The notes under the pieces are model-generated. The model was given only the letters and a program-made list of their open reading frames with translations, was not told the DNA's origin and searched no databases. A stretch of 64,000 nt of DNA from Dermatemys mawii (lineage: Eukaryota; Chordata; Testudines; Dermatemydidae), in assembly GCA_007922305.1 (NCBI GenBank), contig ML677328.1, positions 6,780,540 to 6,844,539 on the forward strand. Direction: 5' to 3'. The position numbers and the translations under genes are program-made. Below, one piece after another: positions 49,384-62,200 of this stretch; the stretch's first letter is position 1; the number at the start of each line of letters is the position of its first letter.

Positions 49384-49525
49384 AGCTCCATCATGCCACA
49401 CTACAAGCTTACATATTTCAACCTGAGAGGAAGAGGAGAAATAATTCGCTATCTGTTTGCCTATTCGGGCATAAAGTATGAGGACCACAGGATAGAACAA
49501 GTTGACTGGCCCAAAATCAAACCAA
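49384..49525 (+). CDS. HPGDS: HPGDS first coding exon (partial gene)
   Basis: Hematopoietic prostaglandin D synthase is a cytosolic sigma-class glutathione transferase that isomerises PGH2 to PGD2 using glutathione. The exon follows a pyrimidine-rich TTTCTTTCAG acceptor ending at 49383. It has a 9-base 5' UTR remnant, ATG at 49393, 44 codons plus one base, and a GTGAGT donor from 49526. The intron is therefore phase 1, as I recall for the vertebrate gene. The peptide begins MPHYKLTYFNLRGRGEIIRY and shows the glutathione-site residues Tyr8, Arg14 and Trp39 within the N-terminal thioredoxin fold. Reading through the donor hits TAG after two codons, as expected for an intron. The full protein is about 199 residues, so under a quarter is here. 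No later exon is seen up to 64000, and the noncoding first exon was not identified. Sauropsids may carry HPGDS paralogues, so this could be an HPGDS-like copy. Confidence 0.9.
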
Positions 49526-49650
49526 GTGAGTAGAACAGATTCTTGCATGTAAAGCTTTACAAGAAATCCAGCCAGAATACAAAACCACCTGGAATGGTAC
49601 CAATTTGCTGGTTTAGGATGGGAAGAACCAATACATACTAAAACCCCTAG

Positions 49651-49721
49651 AGGAAATCTTGACTCCATTGGCGTCAATGGGACTTTTACTATGGACTTCA
49701 ATGAGGCCAGGATTTCATCCC
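49651..49721. repeat. Palindromic repeat in HPGDS intron
   Basis: AGGAAATCTTGACTCCATTG and GAGGCCAGGATTTCATCC are imperfect arms; the centre includes GGACTTCAATGAGG. It is the same design as 42398-42472. Confidence 0.6.
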
Positions 49722-49751
49722 TTGTCTCTCCACCAGGGAATACGAGTCTCA

Positions 49752-49832
49752 GGACCAGATCTCCAGTTAGTGTCAGTTGGCATAGTTCTTTTATCTTCAT
49801 TGAACATACTGACACCAGCTGGGGATCATGCC
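49752..49832. repeat. Palindromic repeat in HPGDS intron
   Basis: ACCAGATCTCCAGTTAGTGTC and GACACCAGCTGGGGATC are diverged arms related to 32682-32760. It lies only 30 bp from the preceding palindrome. Confidence 0.5.
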
Positions 49833-50943
49833 CCACGTTTTCAAGTGCTGTCAGCTAGGAACTGATGGACACAAGGTAAGCATTAACACACTAAGGCTCT
49901 TGGAAAAAAATTGATCCCAAAGGCTAAGCTAAAGCCCTTAAATCAATTTCAGAAACAAAATGAAAATTAAAGAAGCAAAGAGGGAACTGCCCCTTGTGAC
50001 CTGACAAGTTCTCTAAGAGCAGAAGCAACAAAAGCAGCTGAAAAGGGAAAATGATAGAACACAGCCTTCCTCTGAAAAGCAATGTACAGCCTATTGAGAA
50101 GCTAACCTTGCACACAAAGCTACAGGGCTCCCTTGTGTTTACAGTAAAATTAACTTGAGATTGACATAGCCTTGACCTTTTGACATTTTATTTTCTATCT
50201 CAGGTGTATACCAAGCCCTTTGTTTACATGGCATAGTTTCTACCCTTTAAAATTGTTTATCTTAATTCATCAGCAAGTCTTAGTCCAGAAAAGACTGACG
50301 TCAGGCTGGTAGTTTGGAGGTAAGCAATCAGAGGACTTGCCAATTTCCTCCATGTTGCCACTTGAGGAAATTGGCTTCCATTCTGTTACCTCCAGAACAG
50401 GTTACTTTAGTGCTTTCTACATGGGGGCTACACTTTAAGATTACAGAAAAACTTTAGCTGGGGAAAAATGTGGCTTTCCATTTGTTAAGTGGTACTTCCT
50501 GGAAGGAACACATTACATGATTAGCACTGGCTTCAAAATTCTTTCTTGGTGCAGTCAAAGGTTGTTTTATCCTTTAAAACCTCAAATGGTTTGAATCTTG
50601 AATGCTTTAAACATCATTTTCTCCCTGAGTGATACTGAGATGCTTGCTATTAGCTGGGGTGCTCAAACTAAGCTACCCGTGGGTAAAATAAGAAGGGGTA
50701 CCAGGGGGTCAGGGCAGAAATAGAGATGGGTTGTGTTCAGTGAGGGGCCTTGGATTTTGGAAATCATGTCTCCACCAGAGCCTGATTCTGTAGACCATTA
50801 TATTATGTGGTATAACTTCGGTGTCCCCAAGGCATTTTCAGGGAAGGAGGGGAGAGAAGTAGGTGGGAGTAATGGCCAGAGAGTTGACTTTGGAGGGATT
50901 TAGGAGAATTTTTAGTGCTGTGCTTTTTTTCAAGTTGAATGTG

Positions 50944-51623
50944 TGTGTCCAGTGACAAGGTTGGGACTCACCACTGCAGTGCTCCTGCGATTTAGTCTGG
51001 GAATTAGCTTTGTCAGCTATGAAGCACCCTCCACTGGCATTGTCTCACCCGTTTTCTGATCTGCTGCTTGAAGGGACCCGCTTTGCTCTCCACTCAGCGT
51101 CGTCTGCTTCAGGACAATGACCTCCGGCAGTGGCCCCTAGTCCTTCAGAGGGTGGCTTTTAACCACTCCTGCCATAGTAGGCAACCGCAACCCCACAGTC
51201 TAGCCCCTCTGCTCAATGGCTGGCTGCAGTGTGTTATGGGAACTTTCCCATGGCTAGGTGCAGCACAAGGGGGACGGGGTGGGGGGGCGGGGAATCTTAT
51301 TGTTGGGGCCTGCAGCCTGGCAGGTAGTGGGCTGGAGCTCTCCTTTGCTCCACACAAGTCAGCCTAGCACTGTGCTGTCCCAGGTGGTGGTGGTCTCCTC
51401 TTCTCAGGAGACTTCCTTCCCTTTCCAAGGTCTGGGAGAAACTGCCTTGCTCCTCTGCTGAGCAGCCTTTATATATGGCTGAGCCTGGCCCCGCTCGGCC
51501 GCCTCCTGCTCAGCCCTGATTGGATCTCCCACACGTCCTTCTTGATGGTTGCCAGCCTGCACAGCCACTCTGGCCTGGCCTAGCCCAATCTCTTATAGGG
51601 GTGGGGCAGCTGCTGCCCCAACA
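50944..51623 (-). mobile_element. GC-rich LTR-like block
   Basis: On the minus strand this starts TGTTGGGGCAGC, has CCCCTATAAGAG at about 51590 and a TATATAAAGG box at about 51477-51468, then a GC-rich body ending near TGGACACACA. Overall design and the GGTGAGTCCC motif near its end resemble the family 2 LTR at 38798. No target duplication was found, so the ends are tentative. It lies in the HPGDS intron, on the opposite strand to the gene. Confidence 0.45.
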
Positions 51624-52039
51624 TAGTCCACAAATAAAGTTTGTTTACCTTTTCTACATGTACCTAGAATTTTGGATAGGTGATTTTTAAATAAGACTAA
51701 ATAAAACAGACAATATAAATGGAGACTTAGAAATTACAAATGCATTTACAGCTTAAAACATGAAAAATCAGACTTACCTGCCAGGTCCTGAGTTCAAGAT
51801 GCTGTATCTCCCAGGCAGCAGTTGAAGACATCACAAAAACTTAAACCAGTCAGGAAGTAGGGCAGGAAAATATTTTCCAAGATATTTTTAGTGTTCAGAA
51901 CATAACGCTACCAATGATGAAGCGTTTGCATTCTCCAATGTCCGTTTGCCACTCTGCCTCACTGTGGCCCCTTTGCACTATCATCACCATGATCGAATGA
52001 TTAGGGACACAAGGTGAGTTAAAAAAGAAACTGATTTCT

Positions 52040-52210
52040 AAGCTCTGTTCTTGGATCTACCCTTATCCTAGTGCCTTGGGCAACTCACTTAACCATTGTT
52101 TCGTGATCTGGTAAATGAAAATAATACCGACTCACCACACCTCACCGGGGTGCTGTAAGGTTTAATTAAAATTGTAACATACTTGGGGAGAAGATGTGAT
52201 GAAAATTGCT
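52040..52210 (+). repeat. MIR SINE fragment
   Basis: GCCTTGGGCAACTCACTTAA followed by CTGGTAAATGAAAATAATAC and GGGTGCTGTAAGGTTTAATT matches the MIR core in + orientation. Confidence 0.75.
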
Positions 52211-52214
52211 CTCT

Positions 52215-55200
52215 CTATATATATTACACACACATCGATAATATTGCCATTATTACTATGACTCTTGCATTAGACTCCAGAGTAAACAAGACGTTTGGTA
52301 AAGTGCAGTAGGAGGAGGGTTTAGCTGGTGTCCCACTTTGGCTAGATTCAGCAAACCTTCTGCTTGGAGCTCCCACGGACTCAGTGGGAGCTCTATGAAT
52401 GGCAAAATTAGGCACAGAGTGACTCCTTGGGGTCATGAATTGTTTTAGAAATAAAAGAAAAAGTAAAGGGAGAGGGAGGATTGGACATATAGCGGTGATT
52501 GTCATGGGAAACTCTAAGCCTAGGAAAACAATTAGATAGACACCTGAAAATGACACTTTGTCCAAGAGTTGGAGCCTGAATCTCTGCCTCTGGACAACTC
52601 AAGGCTGTCCTTAATGGAACTGGGTGAGGGTGAGTTCATGCAGAGATAATGGCATCATTCCACCTGCAGTATGTAAAAAAAAGTTGCATAAAATTTTCAC
52701 ATGTACCTGTAACTAAATTAACACTACTGAAAATACTGGTTTTGTCGTGAAACCAGCCAGCAGCAGAATACTTGCTGATTATGGGAAAGTCTACTTCATG
52801 GAAATAATAATTAATTATTCACTATTACAGTGTTTCTAGACATAGCGTGGAGAAATGTGTCATGTCATATCACAAGAGTATATACGTGCTGATGTTTAAT
52901 GAATATTTAGGTACGCAGGCAATACAATCTCCCCTCCATCCAAATGCAGATCGATGTATCAGATTCAAGGTTCATGTGTATGAGGAGAGTGTAGCTCAGT
53001 GCTTCTCTGATATTGTTTGGTTGTATTACAATTTATGCAATAAATATAACTTCTCGTTGCACGTACATAATTTTCAAGAGCTATGGGTAGTAAGATTACA
53101 AAGCTGAAAGTGTCAAATCACAAGAAACCCAGCAAAAGTAACTCAAATAGCCCTTCTAGCCAACTTTTCAGGAAAACCTTTCTTCCTACTCCCCCACAGA
53201 CAAAAGCCTGAATAAATAGGTAGGGCCAGTCATGTGTTTTGGAGGTAAACAAACTTGAGCCCTGCAGAGGAATCAAATGACAGACCAAGGGGCCTTCAAT
53301 GCAATTGCACTGCCTCCAACCTCAACAAATAAAAAACTAGACTTTTCTAGCTCAGCTGATTTTGACCATCAGGACAGAGCATAGAGAAAGAGGCAGTTTT
53401 TAGCCAGGGCCTAAGTTGTACAGGACTTTGTCTATCAGAACTATAGTAACTCAAGAATAGCATATAGAAACAAACTGGAAGTCAGTGCAGTTTTCAAAAC
53501 ACAAGCATAAAGCTCTCCATATAAGAAACAACAGAACCACATTCTGAATGAGCTGAAGTTTATGAAGTGTATTTTGTTTTACTAACATCAAGACATAAAT
53601 AGAGAATGTAATGTAATGTAATACAGTGATATAAATACAACAGGACAGTCAAAACAAAATAACCTCGGCATAAAACAAGGTCCAAATTAAATACACCATC
53701 TGGCTTTTCAATTGTTTGAAAACCTTTCTGTGGAAAATGTCCAATCAATATCTTCATACAAAACATTCTGCTTTAGATGAAACAGCATTTTCTGATGGAA
53801 CACTATTCTATCGGAATAAAATTCCACCAGCTCTCCTTAAAACTAGTCTGCCACAGACTTCACCTACACAGAGAATACTGACATTACCAGAACATAGGCC
53901 CATGAAAATCATGTGCTGTACGTTCCTTCTTATCTCCTCATTTCAAATCACCTAGCCTAAGAGTAGAAGCAATAAAAGCTGCTATGCCCTGGTGTTTCAG
54001 GTAAGCCTCCCCAATAAATCCTGGATAAAGCAAAGCCACAATGCTACATAATCATTAAAAGACTTTCTGCTCTAAAATATCAGCTTCATAGTTGTAATGG
54101 TAAGACGACCACATCAGCTGAAGTGAATGGCTTTTACCACTGATATGAGCCGACAGTTAGGAATTACACTAGTTATGTGGTTATCGTACAAGATTTCCTC
54201 ATTCACATCTGCAATAGTTTGTATCACAGTTCACACAGGAGACTTTGAAGTCTACAAACATTAGCAGAGGGAGACACAGCAGCAGTGCGGTGCATGGCTT
54301 ATTTGCATCTCACTAAAGTATTCATTTCATTCAGACTAGACAACAAATCCTACATAGCTCAAAATGTTTTGTGGAGGTTCCCTTTTTAACACAAATTATA
54401 TCTGAAAAAAATAGTCTATACAATTTAGCAAAGCTGCGCATTTTTGGTTGCTACAAATTACATAACTATAATATTGAAAATAGGCTGGGGGAAAGCATAG
54501 AAACTAAATTTCCATGGATAACAACATACACAAGAATGTGCATGCATTTCTACACTTAATTTTGTGAATAAATCAGGGCCCAATTGTGAATACTGAGATC
54601 AGATATCAAGCCCACAATCCGACTGTTTTAAACTACTCTTTCAAGGGAAGAGAAAGCTCGAACTATCCAGGGGAAAGAACAGCATCTCTTCTCTCCTCTC
54701 ATTATTGTAGACAAGGAACAGAGTCTAAAAGATTCAGAGTCTAAAGGAGCTCCTCAGAGAGCATTTCAGATTTTTTTAAAAAAGTTTGGAAAACCGCATC
54801 AACGGGGACCATACCTATGGAAGCATGAAAAACCACAAAGTGGAATTTGCTTCATAAATGAAGATGATCCAAGAATTATATGACTTTTTTAGAAAACCAA
54901 GCATGGGACAAAAAAATGTACTCTTCATCCTGTCTCACAAGCAAAGATATTACTGAAAAATAGCATGTACATATTTGTGTAGAACAGAGTTTAAAACTTA
55001 GTGCCTCGCCCAGAGTTAGAATTCATTTTAATTCTCCTCCTAGGAAACCAAGGCAAACACACACTGCAGGATGTTAAGAGTTAATCTTAATGTGCAGGAT
55101 AGTAATTTAGAATGCTGCTTTTACTTTTGAACAGGATTAAACAGTATGTGATTTTGGAGTGGCCAATTTTGCCAATCTTTAAGCATTTCTCTTAACTCAA

Positions 55201-57885
55201 TATTACTTTTCAGCAGCTTTGGCTGGACAATTCATTCTTTACTTCTTATGCTATTCTCTCTCACTCTTTCACTGATTATTATTATGTATTCTCAGTGCAC
55301 CATAAACATGAAAGATTTGCACGGTTTGGTTTAGGTACTTGTACAGTTATAGACATTTTGTTGTCAATTTCTTTTATTTCCTTTTGTCATCAGTCAGACA
55401 ATCTGCTGTAGGATTTCAAAATAGTAATTTCGGGCAAAAACTCTGTAACTTCAGTATTAAGCAAATTCAAGCAGACCAGTAAACAAGCAAAGCTATGTAA
55501 ATGCAGCTATTCCGGGTTGCTTTTCAGTAGAGTTGGCAAGAAATAGGAATCTCCATTTTGCAGGAAATTCCAAATTGCCAATGTTTTGTTCTGTATGGGA
55601 ATTTCTGACAAAATGGAACTATCCACTTCCCTGTCCAGTCCACTTGCCCCCCTGCCAAGTGGGCAGTTCATGAACTGGGAAGTCCTAGAGCTGGCAACTG
55701 GGGAACCAAATGGGCACCCCCCTTCCAATAGGGCAGACAGAACCCTAACTGGTTTCCTGCCAGCCTGGCCAGTAGGGCTGCCAGTACATCAGCCTGTCAG
55801 TTTATTTGGTTTCCATCGAAAGTATCAATGGAATTGACACACTCATGTGGAATGTTTCTATTTCATCAGATCAGCATTTTCCAACCGAAAACTGTTGCAC
55901 TGGAAAATCTTCACCCAGCTCTCCTCTTCAGTGCCCGCTCAGGACTAGTGCAGACCATCTTTAGGCTAATATCCCAAAAGTGAGAAAGGTAGTGAGTGTG
56001 AGCCATTGGATCCAGACGAGTTTCCAGTCTATGTCGGAGCCCCACAACTCTTCTTATATGCAACTAAAGCGTAACACTTGCCTAAATGCTGATTTTTGAC
56101 AGGCTTTACAAAGTTTAATGGTTATTAATTTGGGCTTCCAGGCGTGATAATTTAGGGACAAATCCTGAGAGAAGCTGACCTCTGCAACTCCCTTTGAACT
56201 TAATAGAATGACAGGCTGTCAATGCCTCCAGACTTGGCCCGAAAGCATCACACAGGCAGACTCAGCAAGCACTAGGCACCCCACCAGTCAGCCTACCTCC
56301 TCTTGATTGCCAGTCTCTCTTCTCTGCATGAAGCCTCTCTCAGCTCCTCGGTACATCCACCCCGACAGCCTGCCTGGCTTGTTGATGAGACTTGCCTCCT
56401 CACTACTGGGGATCAATCAAGAACTTGCAGCCAGGGAAAGCATTTTACACAGTGAGTGCAGGAAAGGAGATAGATACAAGAGTGGGCAGACTCATGCACT
56501 ATCCTATATTCTCAACCTGGTTCTGCTTTCAAGCCATCAAGAGATCCTTCCCATTTCTCCAGATGGTGCCTCTTGGCAAACCTCCCAGAAAAAGTATTTA
56601 TGTCCCACCTGGCAATCACCCAGTTCACAATAGTTTACATCCACCAGGAAACTCCCTAGTTCACAAAGAGTTGAAAATACAGCCAGATCAAGAGACTGGG
56701 AGTGGTGTTTTGGCTAAAGAAAAAAAAAGTAGGTGGTTTGGATTCAGGTTCTATGGTGTTTTACCTAACAAAGTTGAGGGTTGAAGTGGAAAGTCAGAGT
56801 AAAATTATCTTGTTTTGACCTATCCCCAATTAAAATAATGTAAATTGCCAACCAGTGCTAGAGAGCAATGCACTTCAAAAGCAGGTTCAAAATGTGGCTA
56901 ACTGAAACTATAGCCTGTGAAGCTATTTAGCTTTATCTGAAGCCACATCTAGATGGGAATTTTTGATCTGACCTCTATCTTCATAATTCATTCAACCAAA
57001 ATCCCAGCTCCATACACTCCTTAGCTGTAGGGCATTTGCAATCTGGAAATGAATCTGGATTAAGCAATTTGAGCTCACCTTGTATCATTTCTGCCCATTT
57101 CAATAGGTACAGAAGTTTAAATCCAGAGAGAAAGTATCTGTTCATTCTAGATCCTGCAGAACTTAGGAAACAGAATTGGCAGGGAAGGTTCAGATTTAAA
57201 CATACAATTTAAATGATGGAATTGAAAATATTTCAAATCACTAGCAGAAACATACTCAATTCAAGGCCTACAGTGTCATATAATAGACTCTTTTAAAAAC
57301 ATTTAAAAATTCCTTGACATGGAATACACTGAAAAGGAATGGGTGTTACCATTTCATTGAGTCTCAGCTAGTAATATCTGCAGCATGTTATGTAAATAAC
57401 TATAGTTCAAGGAGAAAGTAATGACAATTAATAGCCACTTCGTAGAAGTAGCACAGGATATTTTTATGTCATTTACTGCTAAATATTGACCATCTTTTCC
57501 CAGGGAATGCTTGGAGGTTGGTAGTGTGGTTGAAAGGTCCAGAGGCAAGTTGCTGAGTGGATGATTATTCTGATGAAAATTAATTCTGCTGTAATAAATT
57601 TTTGGAGATGAATCTTCATCAGAAAGCAAGCATTCCTCAGGGGATGCTCATCCTTTTTCCTGAATGGCTCTTGCTGGAATTACATAACATAGCTTTACAG
57701 AACACCACTTGGGCCCTTGGCAAACAGTCACTATAAAAATAAACACATATGATAGTATTACTTGTGTTATGATAATATCTAGGGAACCCAACTTCAGTCA
57801 GGGCTCTACTGTATCACAGACGCATTTTAAAGGGTAGCTCCTGCCCCAAAGAGCCAACATTTTACATACACCAGATGGACAGGGT
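52215..57885 (+). other. Presumed HPGDS intron continuation, no exon found
   Basis: I searched the + strand by eye for the next HPGDS exon (a short segment around a KIP-LEVDG-type motif) and found none. Short ORFs such as 56307-56784 show no domain. A small CA run lies at 52226-52234. Confidence 0.5.
52367..52392. repeat. Short inverted repeat
   Basis: GAGCTCCCAC and GTGGGAGCTC are perfect 10-bp arms around a 6-7 bp loop. It is probably the core of another palindromic repeat spanning about 52338-52410. Confidence 0.6.
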
Positions 57886-57889
57886 GTGT

Positions 57890-58035
57890 GTGTGCATGTA
57901 GAGTATTATCCCCTTTTTTACAGAACGAGAACTGGGGCATAGAGAGATTAAGTGACCAACCCAAAGTCACATGGGAAATATATAGCAGAGCCAAGAATTG
58001 GCCCAGAAAGGGAGTTTGGTCTCCAGGGATCCAGC
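57890..58035 (-). repeat. MIR SINE fragment
   Basis: GAGAACTGGGGCATAGAGAG, TTAAGTGACCAACCCAAAGT and AGCAGAGCCAAGAATTGG are the complement of MIR. It is diverged but continuous over about 130 bp. Confidence 0.7.
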
Positions 58036-59050
58036 CAGCAGACACTGCTTGAAAACTAGGAGGCTGCTGAGGGGCACAGAGCCTTTAGGAGAGCAGGTTC
58101 ATACCAGAAGGAGCTGCAGTAACCTGTAGGAAAGGGTTGTGGGGTGATTGTGAGCCATTTGTCATGCACAGGTCAACTGCCTGTTTTCTGGAGCCACGTA
58201 GGAAAGACTACATTGGCCTGGAAGCATAACACAGGTGACGTCTAATTGCCTTTATTGGAATGGACTAAAAATGGAATCCCAGTTACGAGGCCTGAGGAGC
58301 CTTAACCTCTCTCTTGGGCTGCCCCTAAAGGGCCAAGTAGGGAGCAGTTCTTTATAATTCGTTATAAAGGAGAGGATGTACCTTGAGTTTGAAAGACCTT
58401 CCTTTCTGTCACCACTAGGAAACAATCCTTTCCTTGAGCAACAGGCTTAAGTGCTTATTGGGAGTCACCAGGTGTAAGCGTTTACAGGAGCTAGCTGATG
58501 AAACACCTCCACATCTTGCATCTGAGCTGAGACACACCCAGCTCCAGACCTCACAGGTGCACTCCATGGACTTCACTCGGTGGCACCATTATTGACTTCC
58601 AGAGGGGCTGTGTGGGATTTAGTTCAGTACAGAATTCAGAGCAGTGTGCCACACCAGAAAACAATGTGTCATCAGGAAATGAGCCAAAACAGGGGAATAC
58701 ATACAATTAACTACTGAAAGCATACATTAAAAATAGCTAAGAATTAGAGGAAATAATCTGTATTAGCCAGTGACCTATGCTGTTTGATTCTAATCAGAAA
58801 GGGAGTCTGAGAACATAGTTCTCATTCTAATCTAATAAATCAACTTGCACTCATAAATCATCCAGAGGCACGCAGATAAAAGGCAGCAACAGGGAACTGC
58901 ACAGGCAAGGAAGGCAAAGCATTTATTTCTGACACGGCTCAGAAATGGAGATATTTCTTGGAAGGCCACGAGCTGTTTTTATGCATCCCTTTCTTAAAAT
59001 TGCTCCCGTGAACGTTGCTGTTTTTTGTAGAGGAGAATTTGTATTTCTAA

Positions 59051-59221
59051 GAATCAGAGGGGTAGCCGTGTTAGTCTGGAATTACAGAAATGACAAAGAG
59101 ACCTGTGGCACCTTAAAGACTAACTAAAGTATTGAAGCATAAGCTTTCGTGGGCTAGCCCATGAAAGCTTATGCTTCAATACTTTAGTTAGTCTTTAAGG
59201 TGCCACATGACTCTTTCACTC
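59051..59221 (-). mobile_element. Palindromic retroinsertion, hammerhead-like repeat copy C
   Basis: A 171-bp insert is flanked by a 12-bp duplication TTGTATTTCTAA (59039-59050 and 59222-59233). The left 53 bp is the family's 3' end on the minus strand (contains GTAGCCGTGTTAGTCTG). The rest is a 104-bp palindrome (59104-59207) centred on GGGCTAGCCC, with one mismatch (59149/59162). Both arms carry GAAAGCTTATGCTTCAAT, so the same segment is present in both orientations. Confidence 0.88.
59104..59207. repeat. 104-bp near-perfect palindrome
   Basis: The arms 59104-59155 and 59156-59207 are reverse complements except for one G/T position. There is no spacer, so it could extrude as a cruciform. 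It lies wholly within the copy C retroinsertion. Confidence 0.95.
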
Positions 59222-59233
59222 TTGTATTTCTAA

Positions 59234-62200
59234 AAATGTGAAAAGAATATCCATAGACACTTGAAACTAAACTAACATGAGCACATAAGATGACTCTGTA
59301 ATTGAGCAGGACTGAAGGAAAAAAAAGTCACATTTATGCTTCCTTCCAGCTTTTCTCAAGGCTCCACACACTGAGCTTGACTGTTAATCCATGACTACTT
59401 CTCTGGTTCGCAATGCTGCCCAGAAACCTTATCTTCAACCTATGGAGACTTTTCTAACCTCACACTGTCATTTACTAGCCCTGCCACACAACTTTATCTC
59501 CTGTTCAAGTACAAGTGCAATAAGTGGCTTATTAGAGCTGGCCTAATCCATAAAGAAGCTGATGGTTAGCAGGAGGGACTCAACTGTAGCAAAATTTTAA
59601 TAAAGCTTCTGTACAAGCCCAGGCAGTACAAGTACAACTTTTAAAATGTTCCTTACCTTTTCATCTGTGTTGTGAATTCAGTACCACTACTGCGAGATAT
59701 GCCAGGCCTGGAAAGGACTCATTAAGAGTCGATTACATTGATGTAACAGCAGCTTTTAAATCTGGTTTTAGCACTCTGTAAACTCATTTGTGGTTTGGAC
59801 GTATCCTAACATGTTCTGGCCTCTCTCTATGAATGGGGTCCAGCCGTATTTAGAATGGTGCTAAAAAAACCCCACCATGTTCTAACTGAAGTCCCTCTGG
59901 ATTTGTACCATGCCTTGGCTCTATTCTCAGCAGACAGCTAAACTGTGTCAGACCCTGTGTCAACTACTGTGGACTTTAAACTGTGCTAAATCACACTTTA
60001 GAAAGTTCGTTATTCCAGCTCTGCATGGGACCTTTGCCCATGACCTTGCTGATTTGCAGGATTGCTGTATTCTAGAGTAAGGACCTGTCTACACTGTAAA
60101 AACATCCCAGCTGGATAGATCAGGACATGGTCTGGGGACACCAACAAACACCACAAGGTCTCACACATGCTAGTGTCACCCCTGTTGGGGGAGATCTGTA
60201 TTGTAACCGGTTCCCTTACAGCTGCTTTAACAAAGAGAATGGCCCTGAGGCAGTGAAGATGAGTACTCTGAAAGCAGGATCGAGAAGGTTTCTTTTAATT
60301 CCAATCACTTCTGAAAAAAAAGATTCCCTTTCTGAAACTGGGGAGGGGAGAGCCTGATGAGCACCATAACCTTGTATGGGTGGATTGGAAAAGTCTGACA
60401 CCAGGGAGGAGTGGGGACAGCTATTGTACAAAAGACAAATGGTGGAAACAGAGGTGGTTTTATTAAAAAGGCAAATTTGGCTGTCTGGTACTTCTTCTAT
60501 TTAACATCAATGGGAAACGTGTATGTACCTGACAGCGGAATTCTGTCCTAAGTGCAGGTGATGACAGTCAAAAGGAAGAAACAGAGAGAGAAAGAAAAGG
60601 AGGTATCAAAATGAAGAGAGACTGTTGAGAGAGGGAAACAAACAAAACAGAGACAGAAGCAAGACTACTGTCAATCATACTGGAAATGTTGCTTCCAGAA
60701 AGGCAGCAAAGCAGTCACCTGACTGAGAGAAAAGAAAACTTTTAAAGCAAAGTAAAAAGAAGACAAGAATAAGCTGAAGTAGGAGTAAGAAAGAGTGGGC
60801 AGCAACTCCATAGGAGATGTCTCCATCTCTGTGTAGCTATATAGCATTGATGCTGGGTTTACTTAACAGTAAGATCTATTTTTAAAACCTCTTCTGGTAG
60901 TTTTGGTAGAGCTTGGTCTGCTCTGCTCCTTCAGGTTGTAGAATCATAGCAGATAGTATTCTGAAGCTACCGAGCAGTTTGGTTGTGGTGTGGGGAGTCA
61001 GTGAATGCCGAGGGGTTTGTTTGTTTTTACATTTGCCCATTGTTCTCTCACAGAAGGAAATGCCATCAGATTTCTCCATCCCATCCCAGCTAAAGTGGGA
61101 CCACTGGGGAAGCCATGTTGATTACCTAACATAGTGTTAAAATACAGTTTGGCCTGTCTACATTAGGGCTTTTAAATGTGTTAGTTAAAATATGTTAACC
61201 CGTGTGTTCTTTAAAACCACCTTTTATCATTGTGTGGACAGGGTCTGTGAGGGTAGCAGAGGGAGAAACAAGAATGGAGAGGGGGAGCAGTTAATGCTTC
61301 ACTTGTGCGGGAAGGGCAAGGAGAGCCGGCTAGAGCGGAACTTACCCTAAGTGTCGAGGACAATGGCACTGATGAAATGTGGCTGCTGTAGAGATCCCCT
61401 AGGAAGCAGGCTGCCTGAGAGATGCTTCAGGTTCTGAAACACAAATAGAGGCAGCATCAGAGCTGGCCATCTTGTTTCTGTGTAAGGGCTCTCAGATAGG
61501 AGAGGGATTCCTTTTTCCCTCCTCTGGACAGGGGAGAGATGAGGTCTGAAAAACCCTCTTAGAGCCCTGGGAGACAGAAGGAGGGTTGACTCCATTTATC
61601 TGGGTTCTGGGAGTGACCGTGGCAGGGAATTCAAAGGCAGAGATACTATCCTTTTACTTTTTGTCTCCTTTCTAGTTCTCCCTTATCCTTCCTCTTCTCT
61701 TATTTGCAGAACTTGGAAGGGAGGAGGGGGGAAAAGGCAGAGTTTAAAATGGAGATAGTTGGGTAAGAAGACTGAGGCATAGACCCCATGCTTCTAGTCA
61801 CAAGGCAGCAAAAGAGTTGAAGGGGGAAATGGGTGCACTGTATGGTATTAGGGACTGCCTTTAAGGGTTGAATTTCCCAAACACAATCTGGGTGGGGTGC
61901 TGTGAAGCTGTTGCTATGCACAACCAGCTGGTTGTAGTCACAGACTAAGCAAATCTCTTTCAAGCTTCTAAACCACTGACTGATCGCTGAACACAAGTTC
62001 CAGGAATTAAAAGGAACTAAAATTTCCTATATGGAAGAATGAAGCAGATAAAAGTTCCACCTAGAGTTGAAACTAGACAGTAGAAGACAACTGGAGAAGA
62101 TTTAAACAGTGTTTCATCATGCATCTTCAAGCAATTTGTGCCAGCAAAAATAAAGACAAGACACAAGGGAACCTGATGAAAGTTGCATTAATTTCTCTCA

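Larger units (their letters stand above)
49526..50940 (+). other. HPGDS: HPGDS intron, first part
   Basis: It begins with the GTGAGT donor. It contains two palindromic repeats (49651-49832) and otherwise no recognisable feature. The third-exon peptide expected after the intron is not found here. Confidence 0.7.

Noticed and set aside
49354..49836. 160-codon minus ORF over the HPGDS exon
   Set aside because: Antisense shadow of the exon and of the palindromic repeats next to it.
50944..51623. Possible CpG-island promoter for HPGDS or another gene
   Set aside because: It lies downstream of the first coding exon, the TATA box is on the opposite strand, and the block resembles an LTR.
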